This document shows, piece after piece, positions 60,485 to 64,000 of a stretch of 64,000 nt of DNA. Positions within the stretch are counted from its first letter, which is position 1. Each line of letters opens with the position of its first letter. The position numbers and the translations under genes were made by a program. Under the pieces are notes generated by a model. That model saw nothing but the letters and a program-made list of their open reading frames with translations. It searched no databases and was not told the origin of the DNA. Source of the stretch: Bradyrhizobium sp. C9 (GTDB taxonomy: Bacteria; Pseudomonadota; Alphaproteobacteria; Rhizobiales; Xanthobacteraceae). The stretch spans positions 1 through 64,000 of the forward strand of contig NZ_NWTG01000005.1 in the NCBI RefSeq assembly GCF_002532045.1. The letters run 5' to 3'.

Positions 60485-61783
60485 TCACGCCTTCTTCAGC
60501 ACCGAGACGAAGAACCCATCCGTCCTGGTGCGGCGCGGCGTCATCAGCAGACCTTCCGCCGACAGCAGCGCGGCCTCTGCAAACGCCTCGGCCTTGTCCC
60601 ACAGCACCGCTGCGGTCTGCTCCGGCGGCTGCACTGAAAACTCCGGGTGCCGCGCGATGAACGCCTTGACCTGCTCGCCATTCTCCTCCGCCAGCACCGA
60701 GCAGGTGATGTAGGCGATCCGGCCGCCGGACTTCACCAGCGGCGCGGCGCGCGCCAGCACCTCGGCCTGGTCCTTCAGCCGCACCTCGAGCGCGCCGGGA
60801 CGCATCCGCCATTTGGCGTCGGGATTGCGGCGCCAGGTGCCGGTGCCGGTGCACGGCGCGTCGATCAGCACGAGATCGGCTGACGCCTTGATGTCGGACA
60901 GCACTTCCTCCTCGCCGCGCGGCGTGCGCACATCGCAATTGTGCACGCCGGCGCGCGACAGCCGCTCATGGATCGGCGCGAGCTGGCGCTTGTCGCTGTC
61001 GGTCGCGATCAGCCGGCCCTTGCCGTCCATCATTGCGGCCACCGCCAAGGTCTTGCCGCCGGCGCCGGCGCAGAGATCGATCACCTGCTCGCCGGGCTTG
61101 GCCGACGAGAACAGCGCGGCGAGCTGCGAGCCCTCGTCCTGGACTTCGATGGCGCCCTTGATGAAATCCTCCTCGGCATGAATGCCGGGATTGCGCGCAT
61201 CGGCGCCGAGTTCGATGCGCAGGCCGAGTGGCGACCACGGCGTTTCCTTCGCACCAAGATGCGACAGGCGCGGCAGCACCTTCTCGCGCTTGCCCTTGAG
61301 CGTGTTGACGCGCAGATCGAGCGGCGCGCGGCTCGCCATTGCAGTTGCCTCGGCGGCGCGGTCGTCGCCGAAGACTTTCGCCAGATACGGATCGAGCCAG
61401 TCCGGATAATCGCCCGCGACATGCGCCGGCGCATCCGTGAGCGAGCGCGAAGCCAATGCAGCCTCCTCGGCCGCGGTCAGCGGTTCCGGCGCGAACCGGC
61501 CGCCGTCGCACAGCGCAGAGATCGTCGGGATGTCCATGCCGCGCTCGAGCTTGAGCATGCCGAGCACCCGCGACCGCGCGCTGGCATCATCCATCAGCCA
61601 GGCCGCGGAGGATTGCCGGCGCAGCACGTCCCAGATCAGGCCGGAGATCGCGGCGCGATCGCCGGAGCCGGCATAGCGGTGCGCGGTGCCCCATTCCTTC
61701 AGCGCTTTGGCCGCGGGAATGCGCTGTGCGTCGATGGTGGCGATCAGCTCGATCGCGGCGGAGAGCCGGGCAGCGGGGGTCAT
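60485..61783 (-). CDS. RsmB/NOP-family RNA (cytosine-5) methyltransferase
   Basis: A 432-residue enzyme that makes m5C in RNA, most likely 16S rRNA. An N-terminal NusB-like helical part (about 1-140) is followed by the SAM domain with VIDLCAGAGGKTLAVAAMM, the motif-IV LIDAPCTGTGTWRRNPDAKWR and the catalytic motif-VI ITCSVLAEENGEQV, both cysteines being present. The substrate base may differ from that of E. coli RsmB, so no symbol is given. It is 22 bases downstream of the MAPEG gene on the same strand. Confidence 0.88.
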   Translation of the reverse strand: MTPAARLSAAIELIATIDAQRIPAAKALKEWGTAHRYAGSGDRAAISGLIWDVLRRQSSAAWLMDDASARSRVLGMLKLERGMDIPTISALCDGGRFAPEPLTAAEEAALASRSLTDAPAHVAGDYPDWLDPYLAKVFGDDRAAEATAMASRAPLDLRVNTLKGKREKVLPRLSHLGAKETPWSPLGLRIELGADARNPGIHAEEDFIKGAIEVQDEGSQLAALFSSAKPGEQVIDLCAGAGGKTLAVAAMMDGKGRLIATDSDKRQLAPIHERLSRAGVHNCDVRTPRGEEEVLSDIKASADLVLIDAPCTGTGTWRRNPDAKWRMRPGALEVRLKDQAEVLARAAPLVKSGGRIAYITCSVLAEENGEQVKAFIARHPEFSVQPPEQTAAVLWDKAEAFAEAALLSAEGLLMTPRRTRTDGFFVSVLKKA

Positions 61784-61805
61784 AGAACTCTTTCGGTTGG
61801 GCGCA

Positions 61806-62228
61806 TCAGATCAGCAGCAGGAGCTTGAGCGCGAAATACAGCCACATCGCCGCCAGCACCAGCACGCCGGCGAACCAGGCGAGCGAGCGCGGCCGCACGT
61901 CGTTGGAGGTGACGAATACCCCGGCATGGGCAAACCGCGTCACCACGAACACCCAGGACATCAGCACGATGAACAGATCGGCACGGCGCAGCGGCAGCGC
62001 AATGGCAATCAGGACGTAGAACAGCACCGGCAGCTCGAACTGGTTGGCGAAGCAATTGCCGAGCTGGGTGGCGCGCTCCGGCCAGTTCGGCTGGCGCAGC
62101 GCGATATCGGCCATCTTGGTCTCGCCGCTCGCCAGCGTCCGCGTGCGCAACGTGGCCATCCCAAACAGAAGCGCGAAGGTGAGCCCAATCTGGATGAAGA
62201 CCGGTAACAGAACCATTTGAACCGACAT
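61806..62228 (-). CDS. MAPEG-family membrane protein
   Basis: A 140-residue protein with four membrane helices, matching the MAPEG family (membrane-associated eicosanoid/glutathione proteins): VQMVLLPVFIQIGLTFALLF, the loop RQPNWPERATQLGNCFANQFELPVLFYVL, then FVVTRFAHAGVFVTSN and LVLAAMWLYFALKLLLL. The N-x-F-E and R-x-x-H positions are retained. Glutathione-dependent activity is possible but not shown. The ATG giving MSVQMV follows GAGGGAG and is preferred to an upstream TTG. It may be co-transcribed with the RNA methyltransferase. Confidence 0.85.
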   Translation of the reverse strand: MSVQMVLLPVFIQIGLTFALLFGMATLRTRTLASGETKMADIALRQPNWPERATQLGNCFANQFELPVLFYVLIAIALPLRRADLFIVLMSWVFVVTRFAHAGVFVTSNDVRPRSLAWFAGVLVLAAMWLYFALKLLLLI

Positions 62229-62397
62229 CAAGAATCTCCCTCAAGCCGGGCGTCCGGCCGCCCTCTTAGCCGCCACGGCCGCGCAACACAATGAAGCCTG
62301 CTGATCACGCGCCTGGGTAACCAGTTGAACCATCATCCGAGCCCGGGTGACCAACTCACAGAAACAATGGCGGTTTCAGTTCCTCACGGCTGACGCG

Positions 62398-62835
62398 ATG
62401 GGCATCATCACCCCGATCCTGGACGGCGCGGCCCTGGCGGCCGCGAGCCTCGGCGATCTCCTCACTTCCCTGCTGAAGGCGATCGACCCAGGCATCGGCT
62501 GGTTCGACGACGCCGCGGACGGCGGGCTCGGCATGGTGCTGTCGGGGCTCGCCGGCGTCGCCACCGCGCTCCTGGTCGTCATCCTGCTCTCGGTTTATTT
62601 CCGCAGCGGCTATCGCTCGACGCGCGACATCGTCAGGCACAGCCTCGCCACGGCGCTGGTGCTCAGCCTGCTCGGCTATGCGGCCTACGACAAGGGGCAC
62701 GATGCGCTTGCCTATCTCGGCCTCAACGCATCGCCGGCCGTGACGGGAACAAACCCGCCGAGTACGGGACTGCTCGGAGGTCGCGGCGGTCCGCCTGCCC
62801 TGCCCGTCCGCGCGGACAAGCAGCTCGCGATCTAG
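62398..62835 (+). CDS. Small membrane protein of unknown function
   Basis: A 145-residue protein with two hydrophobic segments (GMVLSGLAGVATALLVVILLSVYF and LATALVLSLLGYAAYD) and a Pro/Gly-rich C-terminal tail, so a two-pass inner-membrane protein. The start is uncertain: GTG at 62347 would add 17 polar residues, while the ATG at 62398 begins a mildly hydrophobic MGIITPILDGAALAAAS. Neither has a strong ribosome site. I do not recognise the family. It lies 127 bases before the metallophosphoesterase gene in the same direction. Confidence 0.6.
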   Translation: MGIITPILDGAALAAASLGDLLTSLLKAIDPGIGWFDDAADGGLGMVLSGLAGVATALLVVILLSVYFRSGYRSTRDIVRHSLATALVLSLLGYAAYDKGHDALAYLGLNASPAVTGTNPPSTGLLGGRGGPPALPVRADKQLAI

Positions 62836-62961
62836 CGGCCCGCGCCGCCGGATCAAACAAGACATCAAACAACGCATCAAACAGGGCAGCGAAGAACACA
62901 GCGAAATCGTCATCGTTCCGACTTCGCGCCGACGCTATAATTCGGCCGAAAGGATCGATGC

Positions 62962-63798
62962 ATGTCCCAGTTCCGCCTGACACAAATCTCCGACACTCAC
63001 CTCGCGCGCCGCTTCAAGCCGCTCGTCGACAACTTTCATCGCGTCAGCGAGCACATCGATGCAACGCGTCCCGACCTCGTGCTCAACTCCGGCGACGTTT
63101 CGTTCGATGGACCGACCAGCCGCGACGATCTGGTGTTCGCCAAACAGCTGCACAGCGCGCTGCCGGTCGATTGCCTCTATCTGCCGGGCAACCACGACAT
63201 CGGCGACAATCCGACCGCGGTCGGCCCGGTGCCGGCGCAACTGCCGACCGAAGAAACGCGCCGCGCCTTCACCTCGGTGCTCGGTGAGGATCACTGGCAT
63301 TTCGACGCCGCCGGCTGGTGCTTCATCGGCCTCAATTCGCTGATCATGAACACCGGCCTCGACAGTGAGGCCGAGCAATTCGACTGGCTCGCCTCGGCGC
63401 TCGACAAGGCCGTGGGCAGACCGGTCGCGCTGTTCCTGCACAAGCCGCTGTATCTCGACGTGCCCTACGATGCCGAACGCGCCGAGACCGCGATCCGCTA
63501 TGTGCCGCAGCCGGCGCGCCGCCGTCTGATCGAGATGTTCGGCAAGGTCGACTGGCGCCTGGTCGGCAGCGGCCATGTGCACCAGCGCCGCGACTACACG
63601 TTCGAGCATGTCAGGCAGGTCTGGGCGCCCTCGGCCGGCTTTGTCATTTCAGATGCGCGGCAGGAAGTGATCGGCATCAAGGAAACCGGCCTGGTCGAGT
63701 ACCGCTTCCAGCCGGACAGCTTTGAAGTGCGCCACATCAGGGCCAAGGGCCAGGTCGATGTCGACCTGGACATGCTGCTCGGCAAGGAGGCGGCGTGA
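62962..63798 (+). CDS. Calcineurin-like metallophosphoesterase
   Basis: A 278-residue phosphodiesterase of the cAMP-phosphodiesterase (CpdA/Icc) type. Metal-binding motifs are all visible: ISDTHLA, LNSGDVS, PGNHDIG, the histidine in LFLHKPLY and GSGHVHQR. There is no signal peptide. It could hydrolyse cyclic nucleotides or other phosphodiesters; the class III cyclase elsewhere in the window is not linked by position. The start is fixed by a GAAAGGA site seven bases upstream of the ATG. It is convergent with the gene at the window edge. Confidence 0.87.
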   Translation: MSQFRLTQISDTHLARRFKPLVDNFHRVSEHIDATRPDLVLNSGDVSFDGPTSRDDLVFAKQLHSALPVDCLYLPGNHDIGDNPTAVGPVPAQLPTEETRRAFTSVLGEDHWHFDAAGWCFIGLNSLIMNTGLDSEAEQFDWLASALDKAVGRPVALFLHKPLYLDVPYDAERAETAIRYVPQPARRRLIEMFGKVDWRLVGSGHVHQRRDYTFEHVRQVWAPSAGFVISDARQEVIGIKETGLVEYRFQPDSFEVRHIRAKGQVDVDLDMLLGKEAA

Positions 63799-63804
63799 GC
63801 CGTC

Positions 63805-64000
63805 TCAGCTCCGCGCCGCGTCGTGCAGATCCTGCTTGATGACGGTGAGCAGCGCCTGCAGCGAGTCCTTGTTCGACTGCGGTGCCGTCGGCGCGGGCTG
63901 CACACGCGGCAGTTTCGGCATGAAGCGCCTCGGCTCGGCTGCCGGCTCGTCCGCGACAAATTTTCCATGCAAGACGTCGTCACGGCGGCCCATGACGAAC
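63805..64000 (-). CDS. Hypothetical protein, possibly cut by the window edge
   Basis: The visible part begins at an ATG at 63993 or continues beyond the window, and ends at 63805. It encodes a proline-rich stretch (PAAEPRRFMPKLPRVQPAPTAP) followed by a short helix SNKDSLQALLTVIKQDLHDAARS. No family is recognisable from this fragment. It is convergent with the metallophosphoesterase gene, stops 6 bases apart. Confidence 0.45.
   Translation of the reverse strand, partial: FVMGRRDDVLHGKFVADEPAAEPRRFMPKLPRVQPAPTAPQSNKDSLQALLTVIKQDLHDAARS

Overview
The window is high-GC, densely coded chromosomal DNA with the gene content and codon style of an alphaproteobacterium close to Bradyrhizobium (Nitrobacteraceae). 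Signs of this are the DctA dicarboxylate carrier, a DUF5993-DsbB pair, Ohr/OhrR, Tat-exported proteins, many GST, MFS and LysR genes, and palindromic intergenic repeats of a type I associate with this group. No rRNA, ordinary tRNA, IS element, integrase or CRISPR array is visible.

Layout. 1-6.6 kb: dctA, DUF5993-dsbB, a YghU/YfcG-type GST, an atypical SDR, a Lin0512 protein, and an MFS exporter divergent from a frameshifted LysR gene. 6.6-9.3 kb: the most unusual part. A candidate sRNA with a terminator and a GC-rich structured leader are followed by four tandem tRNA-like RNA modules, then a TROVE/vWA (Ro60, Rsr) gene closed by a strong terminator. I read this as a bacterial Y RNA array with its Ro protein. 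In one module the T arm, acceptor stem and D arm form an almost complete circularly permuted tRNA. 9.4-22 kb: a Tat-exported beta-helix protein, a beta-lactamase-fold hydrolase, a GNAT, a frameshifted methyltransferase under a PadR gene with a clear operator, YjbR, SixA-like, GlxA-type regulator/HD pair, SRPBCC, a class III cyclase, an HTH regulator with a beta-propeller partner, and an FRP-like protein. 22-33.5 kb: MFS, an amide/amino-acid binding protein, a more AT-rich ParB-like gene plus a P-loop kinase-like gene, a GH-A fold protein, a BamA paralogue, a two-component system and an EF-hand protein.

33.5-51.9 kb: OhrR/Ohr with two operators, cupin, two LysR/MFS divergent pairs, glutathionyl-hydroquinone reductase, DUF1993, M20 peptidase, GNAT-MFS operon, LysR, DUF899, an MFS remnant beside a MarR-GNAT fusion with a perfect operator, a peptide-deformylase-like protein with altered catalytic motifs, a NylB-like hydrolase, VOC and GST proteins. 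52.3-55.7 kb: a compositionally different island directly beyond the 3' end of guaA, with a dispersed repeat, two unknown proteins and a nucleotidyltransferase/PD-(D/E)XK fusion, probably a defence or mobile-element cargo. 55.8-64 kb: guaA, NTF2-like protein with an HxlR-like operator, DHCW cupin, HxlR divergent from MFS with two operators, an RsmB-type rRNA methyltransferase, MAPEG, a small membrane protein, a metallophosphoesterase and a partial gene at the edge.

Most genes are accessory stress, detoxification and transport functions in small divergent regulator/target units. Two genes carry single-base frameshifts that could be real decay or sequencing error; this cannot be decided from the sequence alone.
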